Positions 11,290-22,017 of a DNA stretch of 64,000 bases are shown piece by piece. Position numbers and translations under genes: made by a program. Origin of the DNA: Epithemia pelagica (lineage: Eukaryota > Bacillariophyta > Bacillariophyceae > Surirellales > Surirellaceae). The notes beneath the pieces were generated by a model, which had not been told where the DNA came from, did not search any database, and saw nothing but the letters and a program-made list of their open reading frames with translations. The stretch is from the NCBI GenBank assembly GCA_946965045.2, contig OX337239.1, positions 930,001 through 994,000 of the forward strand, written 5' to 3'. Each line of letters opens with the position of its first letter. Position 1 is the stretch's first letter.

Positions 11290-12615
11290 TCAAAAGGGCA
11301 ATCTCGAACAACCCGCTGGTGTCTTTTTCCGGGAGGTGACCTTGCCCTGATAGTAGTTTCGTCGTGTATTCATTTGAAAGAGTTGTTGAAAATGACAAGC
11401 GGGGGAAAAGCCGAGCCAGGACGACACCAATTGGTTCAAGATGGAAATGTCTTTGGTCCATTCTGTACTATCCACCACACGGACACGGTGCTCATTTCCC
11501 AAGAGTTGCGCAAAGTACATCATATCTTGGTTCCGACGTGTCGACTCGGCAATGGCCTCATCCAGATTGCTTCGAAACGCTGCATGACCGGCATCAAAGG
11601 CTTTTTGAACCGATTTGGCATGAGCCGCAGCGTCTCGAATACTAATAATGAATCGGGCACAGGGAAGACTTTCATTCAGAAAGATGGCTGCATCCTGAAA
11701 GAAAGCTTGTCGTTCCGTTTCGTTCACAATGGAAGCGTTGTAATAGGGAGGGAACCGAATGGTTTTGAATCCGACAATGTCTTCCTTTTCCTCTTGAGCG
11801 TTTACAATGGTTTGATTGCCGTCTTGCAGCAGTGGTGGATTAATGGTTTCTACCATTTGCTGAGTGACACAGGCAAAGGCGGAGGGTGGTACTGGATTGT
11901 GTCGCCAGGGTCCTGGAATGACCAAATGTCCACGGTTCCATTCAAAATGCGTTCGAGTAGCAGACATGGCGTGATAGAAATGAGTGAGCATACCATTGTT
12001 TTCCCCACTCATGCGAATGCCAGGCAAACTTTGAATCATTTCGTTCAAGGTAGTACTACCCGATCGACCAGTCGACAAGATCACCAAATAGCGTCGTGTA
12101 CAGGGATGACAGAGCGCCGTCACGTCACAGTGGGCCTGGGGACACCAGGCGTCCTTGGCCGATTGTGGTAAACCGGGTCGTTGTGTAGGCACAGACGAAC
12201 TTGATTGTTCGTGTTGCTCTTGTTCTAGTCGTTGCTCCTGTTGTTGAAGCTGTTGTTGATGTTGCTTTTCTTGCTGTCGCAACAGTTCCATAATTTCATC
12301 CTTTTTATGTTTGGCGTCCGCCTGGTATTTCTGCAAGGTTTCTTCTAGAGCTTTCGTGACAGCCTCGGAAACTTGCTCTCTCGTCAAAGATAATGATGAT
12401 GATGACAGCGACGAGGAACTGGTCTGCAGTGCGAGGGCAGCTTTATCGAGTGGAGCAGCCGAGTGGATCTCACCCAGGTAGATTTGCAAAAAAATCACCA
12501 TGAGACCCAAGAACAAGAGGCCTTTCACATGCAAATCTTTCGCTGGGAGAGATCTAGTGGATGCGGTGGCACCAGCGCCACCCTGGCTGGGAACCTGTAT
12601 TCGTTGACGCGCCAT
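11290..12615 (-). CDS. Type II membrane sulfotransferase, cassette copy A gene 1
   Basis: About 441 residues from the first real ATG, near 12615. A single membrane anchor near residues 30-50 suggests a Golgi type II protein. A Ser/Leu and then Gln/Glu-rich coiled-coil-like stem follows. The catalytic domain starts at a WCPQAHC...LCHPC cysteine cluster and has the PAPS 5'-phosphosulfate loop STGRSGSTTL and a later SIRD segment in the 3'-phosphate site position. It ends in a conserved Cys-containing tail. It is a clear paralogue of the gene at 22474, sharing SGENNGMLTHF, SAFACVTQQM and VGFKTIRFP. It probably sulfates glycans or glycoproteins; the acceptor is unknown. It diverges from the second sulfotransferase gene at 12892 across about 275 bp, possibly a shared promoter. 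Confidence 0.8.
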   Translation of the reverse strand: MARQRIQVPSQGGAGATASTRSLPAKDLHVKGLLFLGLMVIFLQIYLGEIHSAAPLDKAALALQTSSSSLSSSSLSLTREQVSEAVTKALEETLQKYQADAKHKKDEIMELLRQQEKQHQQQLQQQEQRLEQEQHEQSSSSVPTQRPGLPQSAKDAWCPQAHCDVTALCHPCTRRYLVILSTGRSGSTTLNEMIQSLPGIRMSGENNGMLTHFYHAMSATRTHFEWNRGHLVIPGPWRHNPVPPSAFACVTQQMVETINPPLLQDGNQTIVNAQEEKEDIVGFKTIRFPPYYNASIVNETERQAFFQDAAIFLNESLPCARFIISIRDAAAHAKSVQKAFDAGHAAFRSNLDEAIAESTRRNQDMMYFAQLLGNEHRVRVVDSTEWTKDISILNQLVSSWLGFSPACHFQQLFQMNTRRNYYQGKVTSRKKTPAGCSRLPF

Positions 12616-12891
12616 GGAGATGTTACGATGAGGGGTTGTCGGTGAAATTTGTGAGAAAAGACGGGAGAGGGTCGGCACTGAATTTCCCCTACTAAATTTC
12701 ACTAAATTTCACCCATCGAAAATCTGATACGAAGAATGACCGAAAAAATGGAGGTCGACGAGCGACCGAAGTCCACGATCGTGGAGGAGGATATGGACAT
12801 GGGTCATTGTCGGGTTCTCTCTTGCAACAATGGACCGTAATCTACTTCCGTGTCGCGCTTCTGACAATCATGATCCAGTTGGTCCGGCAGA

Positions 12892-14164
12892 ATGAAGATT
12901 GAATCAAGAAATGGTCGATATGTTGTCCTCGTGGTATCTTTCTTTATCATCATCATCATATCCTTTGGTGACATTTCTTCGCTTCGCAGGAAGGACGACA
13001 GTACTTTGAGGACCCATCACAAAGCTATTGCTGGGCAACCAATATCCAAGCATTCAGGATCTTCAGAAACAAAATTTTCGCAGGGGCAATGGCCTGTTGC
13101 TGAATGTCCATTTGACGCATCATGGAGGGACCAGCTTTTGTGGCTATTTTGGTGGTAAACAAAAAATGGGCCTCGAGACACTACCATATGCGTGCATGGC
13201 GATGACAGGAAAACAACTCGAAGAATTCCAAAACAGGAGCAATGCGACAGCACAAGACATGGCAATCTGGAAGCAAGAATCCGAAACGGTGCAACCATTC
13301 GACGTTCCTTGGGCCCATAACATGACTCAAGTCAATGTGGACTTTTTGTTGCAACAGGGGATGCAGTTCGTGTCACAAGAATTCCCATATGGCAGTACCA
13401 GAAACGGCATGCCTCGTCCTCTTAGTTCGACCCGATGGGAAGATCCCAGAATCGTCTCTGTCTTTATTATTCGGCATCCCTTAACGCGACTCGCAGCAGG
13501 AGATGGGTTTGCCAATCGATACTATGGAGATCCCAAGTCTCGAACCAAGGAGCAATGGTGGTCGTATGCCAAGCTCACGCGACCCGTTTGGAGCAACACG
13601 GATAACTTTATGTTGCACAAGTTGTGCAACCAGTCTACTGCATTACGAAGCGCACAGTCCTTGAACGAAACTTTATCACAAGATTACTGTTGTCACGGCC
13701 AAGACACGAGTCATCGTCATTTGGAAGCGGCCAAACAGCTGCTTCGACGATTCACCTATGTATTGGATATTGAATGTTTGGATGATGGTATGGATGCTTT
13801 GGCGGAAGAATTGGGTTTGATCTCCATTGAGCAACCCAACTCGTTCACGATTGAACAGATAACAAAGGGCGACAACACTCCCGAGACAACCAACTCTAGT
13901 AGCTCCGGAGCACCACCACCCAAAACGCTTTCTCCTCCACCAAAACGTCGCCCCCATCACAAGAAACAACTGGATCAAGTTCTCAAGTATCAGGACGTGT
14001 ACGAGTTTCTTCGTCGACGTAATCGTGTGGATATTGAACTGTATGAATGGGCCAAAACCTTGAGTCTGGTCCAGTGCCCTGCACCTTTCTCGTACGAATA
14101 CAACAAGACTGGAGATACCCAAGCCTCTGTGAATGCCAGCAACACCACCAATCAAACTCGTTGA
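12892..14164 (+). CDS. Sulfotransfer_2-like (HS2ST-type) sulfotransferase, cassette copy A gene 2, frameshifted near the start
   Basis: The body (from about 13040, ending 14164) looks like the 2-O-sulfotransferase group. HHGGTSF sits where HVPKTGGTS is expected, FIIRHPLTRLAAG fits the 3'-phosphate site, and the helices DIECLDDGMDALAEELG and ELYEWAK are typical of the family. The body has no ATG before the P-loop. The ATG at 12892 starts a membrane anchor (FFIIIIISFG) in another frame. The paralogue at 24467-26003 shows the two parts should be continuous, so one extra base lies near 13040-13048 (CAACCAATATCC against GAACCTACTCC). This is either a broken allele or a sequence error. Several N-x-S/T sites suit a lumenal domain. 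The substrate is unknown. Confidence 0.6.
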
Positions 14165-14442
14165 TACTTTATGACTGAAGAAACACAACGCCCTAGAGCA
14201 ATTCTATTTCAAGCGTACAAGGTTGATGGGAAAGCTCTACAGTCTTGGTTCCATTGAGATTATGGCTTTCATAGCTGCTATTGGCCGTTATAATCAAAAC
14301 ACTATATCTATTAAAAATGTCGACCTTTGGCTTCGAGATGAACTAACGCATTAGTAAAGCTATGATTTGACTGTTTGATTAAAAGGCGCAACTCATTCTT
14401 TTCTTTCGCTACAAATCAAATGCAAACGACTCCTGGAAATAA
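14165..14442. other. Intergenic region between convergent genes
   Basis: AT-rich, with no gene seen. Confidence 0.4.
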
Positions 14443-15546
14443 TTAAAACAAGATCCATTTGGAGAGAGCTTGAAGCTTGCGAGTACCATGGTCCGTCCAC
14501 GTTTTGGCGCGACCCACAACAGGTGTAGTCGTCATCGTTGGAGCAACTGCATTCATGTTGGAACCGTTGCTATTGCTATCGCGACGGGCATGAATAGTGA
14601 TGGCACCATCCTTGAAGGAGACACTTTCAATACCATCCAAGAAAGCAGCCGGGTCACAATCATCGTCATCGTGATGATGGTGGTGGTGGTCATGATGGTC
14701 ATGGTCGTGATGATGGTGGCCATGATGGTCATGGTTGTGATGATGGTGACCGTGATGATCATGATGATCCTCGTACATGTCTTCAACGAGGTTCTGTTTC
14801 TGGTCGATGAAATCTTGAGGGTCAGCTTTACCCATGAACTGTCCACTTTGTAGGTTCACAATCAACTGGTGTGCGAAGCGCTGATTGGCCACATCTTGCC
14901 AGTACATCAAGAGCTCGGCCAAGAAGAGGGGACCATCCACATTCTTGACGGGATGAAGTGTGTCAAACTTGGTGGTAACCAAAGCGCTACTCTTCTCATC
15001 TTCTTCCTCATCAAACGACACGTGCAAATCGCCACTGGCAACAAAGTAACGACCCTTTCCACCTGGAAGACCACGGGCCGGAAAGCTCATGTCCATCTTG
15101 ATGGAATCATTCTCATCCATGGTCACAAAGGTATTGCCTCGCATAAAGTCGCTATGAGCAATAAGGCCATTCATTTCGTCAACCGTCACCGTAAGGTCTT
15201 CATCCGGAACCTGCCCCGCATGAATCATATCGGCGAACAACATGGCGCGATCCTTGACAATATTCAATTCTGCTTGGGGGATCTCATGAATGGGGAGATC
15301 CAACTTTTCCGTTACCGTGAAACGCACAACTTGATGGCGTGTCCACATGTAGGCGCCCGCTCCCACCATGGTCACAAGCAACAAGAACAAGGCTACAACT
15401 CCAAGGAGAATGTAACACACCAGGGCACAGCACGAACGGCGCTTCTTGTGCGGCACAGCGGCCGTCTTTTTCAAAGGGTACGGCACGACGTGAGCCTCAA
15501 CATCTTCGTCGTCCGCCAACTTGGTGTACTCCGTTTGACGACCCAT
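14443..15546 (-). CDS. His/Asp-rich single-pass membrane protein, function unknown
   Basis: 367 residues from the ATG at 15546. The N-terminal ~38 residues are cytosol-like and end in KKRRSCC, a possible palmitoylation site, before a membrane helix near 40-66. A folded domain of about 180 residues follows. Then comes a tract of about 38 residues made almost only of His and Asp with a few Gly and Asn (roughly residues 262-300), running into DDDDCD. Such tracts bind Zn, Ni, Cu or Co in other proteins, as in ZIP loops and nickel chaperones. I do not recognise the domain before the tract. Type II topology would put the His tract in the lumen or outside. A metal-buffering or sensing role is inference only. 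Confidence 0.6.
   Translation of the reverse strand: MGRQTEYTKLADDEDVEAHVVPYPLKKTAAVPHKKRRSCCALVCYILLGVVALFLLLVTMVGAGAYMWTRHQVVRFTVTEKLDLPIHEIPQAELNIVKDRAMLFADMIHAGQVPDEDLTVTVDEMNGLIAHSDFMRGNTFVTMDENDSIKMDMSFPARGLPGGKGRYFVASGDLHVSFDEEEDEKSSALVTTKFDTLHPVKNVDGPLFLAELLMYWQDVANQRFAHQLIVNLQSGQFMGKADPQDFIDQKQNLVEDMYEDHHDHHGHHHHNHDHHGHHHHDHDHHDHHHHHHDDDDCDPAAFLDGIESVSFKDGAITIHARRDSNSNGSNMNAVAPTMTTTPVVGRAKTWTDHGTRKLQALSKWILF
14658..14775 (-). repeat. CAT/GAT-rich imperfect repeat encoding the His/Asp tract
   Basis: Imperfect hexamer- and nonamer-like repeats of CAT, CAC and GAC codons inside the gene at 14443-15546. The tract could expand and contract. Confidence 0.7.
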
Positions 15547-16438
15547 TTTATATTATATTGCTTCTGTTGTTGATATGATTTGTTTTCTTTGTCTATCCAG
15601 AAACTGTGTGTCGATGGAGCAGACTTTCAGTTCCTTTGATCCATTCCTCTTTGCTTGCGTTTGCGTTTTCGCTTTTCACTTCGCTGTGATGTCTCAGGGA
15701 TAAGTCGTGAGGCTGAGTCCGGTTCTCAAATCTCGGCCCGAAAGCATGTAAGCTGATGTACTGAAAGTACTATAGTGAGAAGGCGCGCGAACGTCTTCAC
15801 TACCCGAAATAGCGAGTAAAGAATGGATGCGAGCCCATGATGGTATCTTTCCTCGAACATCCAGAATCCAGAATCCAAGTCGTGACGGTGATCGACAGTG
15901 TTCCTATTCAATGATATCCCCATCGCCAACACATTTCGAACACAATAGCAACTTTACTTGAAGTACAATGTAAAATCAAGCAAGAGCGTCGGAGTGTAGA
16001 TACCAGAGCTACTTCGTCTATGCTCTCCCTATCATAAAGTGAGAACAATACGAGACCTAATGCTATCGAGGGCTATGAGAGAGAGTCTACAAGGGAACAA
16101 ATTGCAATAGTTTGTCGATTGTGTTTTCGAAAGGCTGTTTCGATGAACTGTATCCAATGTAGCCGCTGTCACTGAGGGGAAGGACTTCCAATGCAGTCCA
16201 ATATCCTCTAGCACCATCCTCGCGTTATACACAAGATGCAGGGCGACACTACTAGCTAGAGAGAGATCGAGAGAGAGAGGGAATGTCCGCGATCCAAATG
16301 TCCACAGGCATGGCCTTTTAATGTATGGTAGAGCACGTTGTGAATCAAAACCATTCTATGTCTTTCAAGCAATCTCCCATGCATTGATTCAGAGTAGATT
16401 GGTGTTGTTGGCAATACGTATCATGGCTCATGGTATCT
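15547..16438. other. Intergenic region
   Basis: Almost 900 bp with no convincing gene. A GA-rich run (GAGAGAGATCGAGAGAGAGAG) lies near 16259-16280. The 5' end should hold the promoter of the His-rich protein gene. Confidence 0.4.
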
Positions 16439-17715
16439 TTAGTCATCCTTCTTTGGAGGACTAGTGGAAGAAGACAAGGCCCCCAAAGCCCGTAACCGTG
16501 CTTGACGAACCTCCTCTTCGTTATTCCGTGTTCCTTGTGGTCGAGTCGGGATGTCGGGTGGAACCAGCCGATGGTCCTTCTTCGTGTCCTTTTTCAGCGT
16601 TCGTCCATGCCAACGTGACAATACAAGGTATACCACTATACCGACACACAGACCCATCCAATGACCCCAGTGAATGGCCATTCGTGTTTGACTAGGAGGG
16701 TCACCCGTCAACATGGAATCATTTCCCTCGGCAGAGGCTGACCTGTCGCCGTTTTGTTGTTGTTGATGAGTGTCGTCGAGTGTGGATTCAGGGCTGGATA
16801 CGGTCGCTTCCGTGTCTTGTTTTTCTGCTTCATATTCCACGTACCGTCCCAATCCCCAAAACAAGACGAACAATCGAACACGGAGATAAGTGTGCGAAGC
16901 TGGCCGACCTGTAATGATGAGTGCCCAGAGGGCAAAGGACATGGCCGAAAATCCCATCCCGTAGCGTTGCTTCCAAAAGTCTCGCATGGTATCTTCGCCG
17001 TAGGAACCAAACACTCGGTAGGCCACATCTCGTACGAGAGAGGATGTCACCGGGGAACTGACAACGTACAAGAGACTGACTTGTCCCAGAATCAACAGCA
17101 TCCAGCTCAAGATCAAGGCCTTGGCCAACCAGATACTGCCGTGTTGATATTCTAAATACAACGAGGCTCCTCCCCCATACACGAGGTTTCCACGGAAATG
17201 CTGTGGTGTGACATGAAGAAAGGTCGCGGCCATGCGGAACCAAACAATGCCATCGTCCGCCAACGATTCTACCGTGATATGGTCCCGTTGTTCCACTAAT
17301 CGCCATTTGGCCTCCGGGTTTTCCCTCCAACGAAGCAACAGATGGGTCAGTTGGAGAGGTCCTTGTGGGCCCCACAAGAGCCATGGTAGCACGATCAGGG
17401 AAATGACCACGAAGGAAACACGAGGAAAACGGCGATTTGCAACAAAATTCTTGACAAGAATCAAGGGAGGGATGTCATGCCGGGAAGAGTGACCGTCGCT
17501 GCCATTACCAACAATACAAAAAGATAAATGGGATGCGTCGCAACCACGGCATCCAACACCACATCTTCGGGAAACTGAAGCAATCTTCCAATCCCTTCAA
17601 AAATTGGCGATACAATCTGATCCAGAGCACGCAACAACGGTTGTAGCGTCATTCTGGTATCATTATAGTTGCCATGATCACCTTCTGGACCAGTTTGAAA
17701 GTGGTCTGTCGTCAT
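16439..17715 (-). CDS. Multipass membrane protein, function unknown, probably two exons
   Basis: Two parts in different frames look like one gene. Part one starts at the ATG at 17715 and runs to about 17509. Part two, 17449-16439, has no ATG near its beginning. A candidate 59-nt phase-0 intron (GTAATG...GTCAAG, 17508-17450) joins them, giving about 405 residues. The intron is shorter than others in this window, so a frameshift is an alternative. Hydrophobic helices occur near the junction, after it (VSFVVISLIVLPWLLW), at ALILSWMLLILGQVSLLYVV, in SAMSFALWALIIT, RLFVLFWGLG and near GLCVGIVVYLVL. The tail is charged and Ser-rich and ends SPPKKDD. I do not recognise the family. Confidence 0.5.
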
Positions 17716-18269
17716 GGTGATGGTCGTTTCACCCGAAGAACAAAACAAGTGGGCGACAAAGATTTCTAAGATATTTCATTCCTGTTTGTTCGTGTATGAA
17801 TGGAATACTACCCCGCTCTCGTTGAATTAAAGATTCTATTGATATGGTATGTGTATATTATTGAAATCCTATGGGGGGTGTAATATCACATCACTGTTGC
17901 ACAAAGTGTACATGCGACATTACATCATTGTCCTCAATAATTGCCCTTGTACCAACTTCCAAGGAAGTTTGGCAGTACAAAGTACAACCTCTTTGTGGGA
18001 ATTTTGTCGTCAAAACATCCGAGAATCTTGGAGGTCCGACCTCTACCTTTGGCCTCTTTTTTCCATCACGCGCATCTTTTAACCACCTCATTCATTTTTT
18101 GACGTGCAAGACAAGGACGAGGATCAAGCATATCTTTTTGGCGTTGTTGCTTCTTCTTTGTTCAACAAAGTCACTTTTCGTTGTTGCCAACAAGAAGAAT
18201 CCTTGAGGAGGTCATTGTTTCCTTTGTAATTTTCGCATAACACCAGTCTTTGAAATCTCTATTTAAATC
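17716..18269. other. Divergent intergenic region
   Basis: Between the unknown membrane protein and GAPDH. It should hold both promoters. No gene seen. Confidence 0.4.
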
Positions 18270-19500
18270 ATGTTTGGTCGCAAGAAGGCTCCTGTCAAGT
18301 GCGCCGTCAATGGATTCGGTCGAATTGGTCGTTTGGTCTTTCGCTATGCCTGGGAAGATCCCGATCTGGAAATTGTTCATGTCAATGACTTGTGCAGTTG
18401 CGATTCGGCTGCCTATTTGATCAAGTACGATTCTGTTCATGGAACGTGGGACAAGACGGTGGAAGCAGCCGAAGATGGCAAGTCGTTTTCGGTCGACGAC
18501 AAGACGGTGACCTTTTCGCAACACCCCAACTTTACCGACGTGGACTTTGCCAGTATGGGTGTCGAATTGGTCATGGAATGTACGGGCAAATTCCTCAAGG
18601 TGGCCACGTTGAAACCGTACTTGGAAAAGTGTGGCATCAAACAAGTGGTCGTAAGTGCCCCCGTCAAGGAAGAAGGGGCCTTGAATGTGGTCTTGGGGTG
18701 CAACCATACCAAATTGTCCAACGAGACCACTTTGGTCACCAATGCCTCGTGTACCACCAATTGCTTGGCTCCAATTGTCAAGGTTATTCAAGAAAATTTT
18801 GGCATTGTACATGGCTGTATCACCACCATTCATGATGTAACAGGGTAAGTGACAAGGTCTTCAATAGACGTGTCGTTGACAACTATTTTGCAATGTAACT
18901 CACAGCCCTGCATCTTCTTTCCCTGCATCTTCTTTCCCTGCATCTTCTTTCCCTGCTTTGATGCCGTTTTGAAATACTGTCCTTGATTCGCAACACAGTA
19001 CACAAACTATTGTGGACATGCCCAACACGAAAAAGTCGGATTTGCGTCGCGCCCGAAGTGGTATGGTCAATCTCTGTCCCACATCGACCGGTTCGGCCAC
19101 GGCGATTGTCGAAATTTATCCTGAACTCAAGGGAAAGCTCAATGGATTGGCCGTCCGTGTCCCCTTGTTGAATGCTAGTTTGACGGACTGCGTCTTTGAA
19201 GTGTCCAAACCCGTCACCAAGGAAGAAGTGAACGCCGCCTTGGAAAAGGCCAGCAAGGAAGGTCCTCTCGCCGGTATTTTGGGATACGAAACCAAGCCCC
19301 TCGTTAGTACCGATTATACCAACGACACTCGTTCCTCCATTGTGGATGCCTTGTCGACGCAAGTCATTGATGGCACCATGGTCAAGATCTACGCCTGGTA
19401 CGACAATGAAGCTGGATATTCGAAGCGCATGGCTGAACTTTGTAACATTGTCGCTGCCATGAACATTAGCAACACGGAACCTGCATTTCAATACAAGTAA
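18270..19500 (+). CDS. GAPDH: Glyceraldehyde-3-phosphate dehydrogenase, ArsJ-associated-like type (2 exons)
   Basis: Exons 18270-18844 and 18999-19500; the intron (gtaagt...cacag) is phase 2, giving 358 residues. The NAD site NGFGRIGR is near the start. Catalytic C161 lies in SCTTNC and H188 in TTIHDVTG, the usual 27 residues apart. Where common GAPDHs read THAYTGDQ, this one reads [13 protein letters not shown], then RRARSG and PTSTGSA. That fits my memory of the bacterial GAPDH type linked to the arsenic transporter ArsJ, and of divergent algal GAPDHs. The usual YDNEWGYS reads YDNEAGYS. There is no presequence, so it is probably cytosolic. It converts G3P, phosphate and NAD(P) to 1,3-bisphosphoglycerate; with arsenate it can give 1-arseno-3-phosphoglycerate. 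No ArsJ gene is nearby. Confidence 0.9.
18906..18955 (+). repeat. 15-bp tandem repeat inside the GAPDH intron
   Basis: About 3.3 perfect copies of CCCTGCATCTTCTTT in the intron. The pyrimidine-rich units lie upstream of the acceptor and may lengthen the polypyrimidine region. Confidence 0.9.
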
Positions 19501-20118
19501 TCAAAAAGTTTGAGGAGATGGACATGTGAACCAAATATCAACCGAACGATAGCGGATTCGTAATTGTTATGCACGACGAAACGGTAAATGACCAAAACAA
19601 GACAATTTTTATTCAACTAAACAACTGTAGAAGCGAGCTAGTAAGTATTTGTTTTTTAAGGAGGAAACTTTGATAAAAGGGAGAACCCGTCGGCCATATT
19701 CCTAGTATATTTGTTGCGTTGCTGGTAGGGGGTGGAAAAGGTAGCAACAAGACGGTACATGCCTAGAAATCAACAGTGCCATCCATGCAATCCTATCGTA
19801 TAAGCACTCAGTGACAATAAATTCATCGTGATAAGATTCAAAAGTGTGCATGGGAGGAGAAGCCTTCAAATTGAACAATCGCATGAAAGTCTAAACATCA
19901 TTTTATGGTTTAAATGTAATAGCAACGTGCAGGGTCATTCATGTGTCAACAAGGAAAAAGAATAGGTGCAAATGAAATAGCGTTCATGACCGACAGGATT
20001 TATCGACAGTTGTGTCGCTCATGCTTTGTTCCACGCGCCCACAAGAGTGGTGCAACGTGGAAATGAAAGTACAATAGATGGAAATATGGAACAGGAAGAA
20101 AATATCGTCTGGGTTCCA
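19501..20118. other. Intergenic region between convergent genes
   Basis: AT-rich, with no gene seen; presumably two 3' UTRs. Confidence 0.4.
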
Positions 20119-22017
20119 TCATGGTCGATCACATATTGTTTGACCATTCTCATCGGGCAGGGTAATGTACTGTCCCATGGCTGCCCACCCAGCCACTGTC
20201 ACAATGGAAAGCACATAGTTTGGCAAATAGGCCGTAGCCACTGTGGCCGCTGTATTGGCCGAAACCACATGTGGGTTGGATTTGAGAACGACAATGACAA
20301 CCAACGCCGCCGGTACTGAGGCAATAATAATGAGAACCAGCTTGGCCAAATTGGGAAAGCCGGACAGCATCCGTCCACCCAAGGTACAATCAAAAGCCAA
20401 AATGAAACCAACAACTACGGCCGGTGTGAGAATCAAACTAGAAAGATTGAACCATACATTGAAGCGATGCATCTCGGGAGTGGAAAGCGGAACGGCAGTT
20501 TGTAACCACCGAAGCGAACTGCTGAGACGAGTCAAAGACCTTCCCATTTCGGCCAAGCGCCGTGAAGAAATCCGCCAACGTCGTCGGTGACGATGGAACG
20601 GGCCAAAGTTTGGATCGGTCATGGCAGGATTCTCATGGTCGGAATGCGATGGTTGATCACGTAGGGGGTCCGAAGAATTGTCCGTGGATCCATGCGAATG
20701 GGCTTCGACAAGTGCATCAGCTTCTTCTTGCAAATCAACGTTGGCTCCATCGTGGAAATCTGCCTCTTTCTGGAATTCTTTTTCATGTTGATTCAACGGA
20801 TCAGTGGTTGACTCCGAATCCGAATTTTGCTCGCCGGTAGGTGGACCTGGAACAAGACTAGCCGCAGTGACAATGGTACTGAGAGGAATCGTGGCAGAGC
20901 CAAGAGTTTCCAAAGCCGAACCGGCAAATCTCAGGGCCCCACCGTTTTCAAACAAGGCCTTTTGAAGAGGAGGGATACAAGCAGTGATAAAGCCCAGGAC
21001 CATGACCACGAATCCTGGTGAGGTGGCTGTCTGAATCAGTGAAGTACCAAGACGGGAACACCATTTGGGCAGATGCATATTTAACCACCCGCTTCTCGTT
21101 GATTCGAACGATTTTAATGGCGGTGCTTGTTCCTGATCCACTTGTGACAAGGGTTCGAGTTCTGATTCCCCTTGGTCAGTGGTGTTGTCCTCTTGTTCAT
21201 GGGCCAAAGATTCTGAGACTTCGTCGGTGGAAGTCTTCCTTGCGGCCTCCAAAAGCTCCGCATTCCCCAGAGTCCAAAAGGCTAAATTCCAACTAAAGAA
21301 ACAACAAAAGACCATTGTGGCGGATTGTGCCTCGCATTGTCGTTGCAACCAAACGTCATCGCTGCCCCGATCTTCCACAAGGTCCATGGACTGGTCGTAC
21401 AAAATATATCCTTTGTACACGTCGGGATATTCGCACAAGGCCGGAAAAATTAAAATGGGCAGAGCCACAATATTGGGAAAGGTTGCCGCAATTCGCAAAG
21501 CCTTGAAATTCGCCACCAATTCGGCCAAGGGTCGCTCATTTCTCGTGTGGTTTCGGGCAAAGGTGGAGGGAAGCAAGGCGTATCGCATCAAAGTGGCAAC
21601 CCCATAACTCACCAACATGACCACAAAGCATCCAACCACCACAAACCAGTACGATCCTAGTGTTTCAATTGTCACAGCAATGGATATGGTGCTGTAGATG
21701 AGTGGCAAAGTAAAGGCATGGAAGGTGAAGCGTGCCAAGGTATCGACAAATTCTCGTGACATGAGTGGTGCTTTGCGCGGATCTACAAAGTAAAATAGGA
21801 AAGAACAAAGGTTAGAACGTTTTTGCGGCGTCAGTACGGTCCCCGATCAACCTTTCCGTCAAGAAGGAATTCGACACAGGGGCATACAAGTTCCGAACGA
21901 AGTTTGTCAAGAGGACGTACATATGACAGAAAGGTACCCTGCCGCACCAATCAGGTACACCTTGGCCACCGCTTGGGCGGAGGATGCAATAATGGATCCA
22001 GTAACACTATTCGTCAT
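20119..22017 (-). CDS. PIN/PILS-like auxin efflux carrier family (Mem_trans) protein (2 exons)
   Basis: Exon 1 is 22017-21921, starting MTNSVTGS, and exon 2 is 21782-20119. The phase-1 intron (gtacgt...gtag) is 138 nt and the product about 586 residues. The junction completes the family's N-terminal pattern: helix AVAKVYLIGAAGY, a short loop, then LARFTFHAFTLPLIYSTI. A second bundle starts at SPGFVVMVLGFITACIPPL and includes GSATIPLSTIVTAASLV. A long acidic loop (about residues 200-250) and a second charged loop around 330-410 separate the helix groups. The tail has the last helices. The family moves small organic acids, auxins in plants, across the plasma or ER membrane. The substrate in algae is open. 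Confidence 0.85.

Noticed and set aside
12930-12992. Intron-like GTATCT...TTCGCAG in the copy A HS2ST-like gene
   Set aside because: Removing it would delete the membrane anchor and leave the wrong frame for the catalytic domain.
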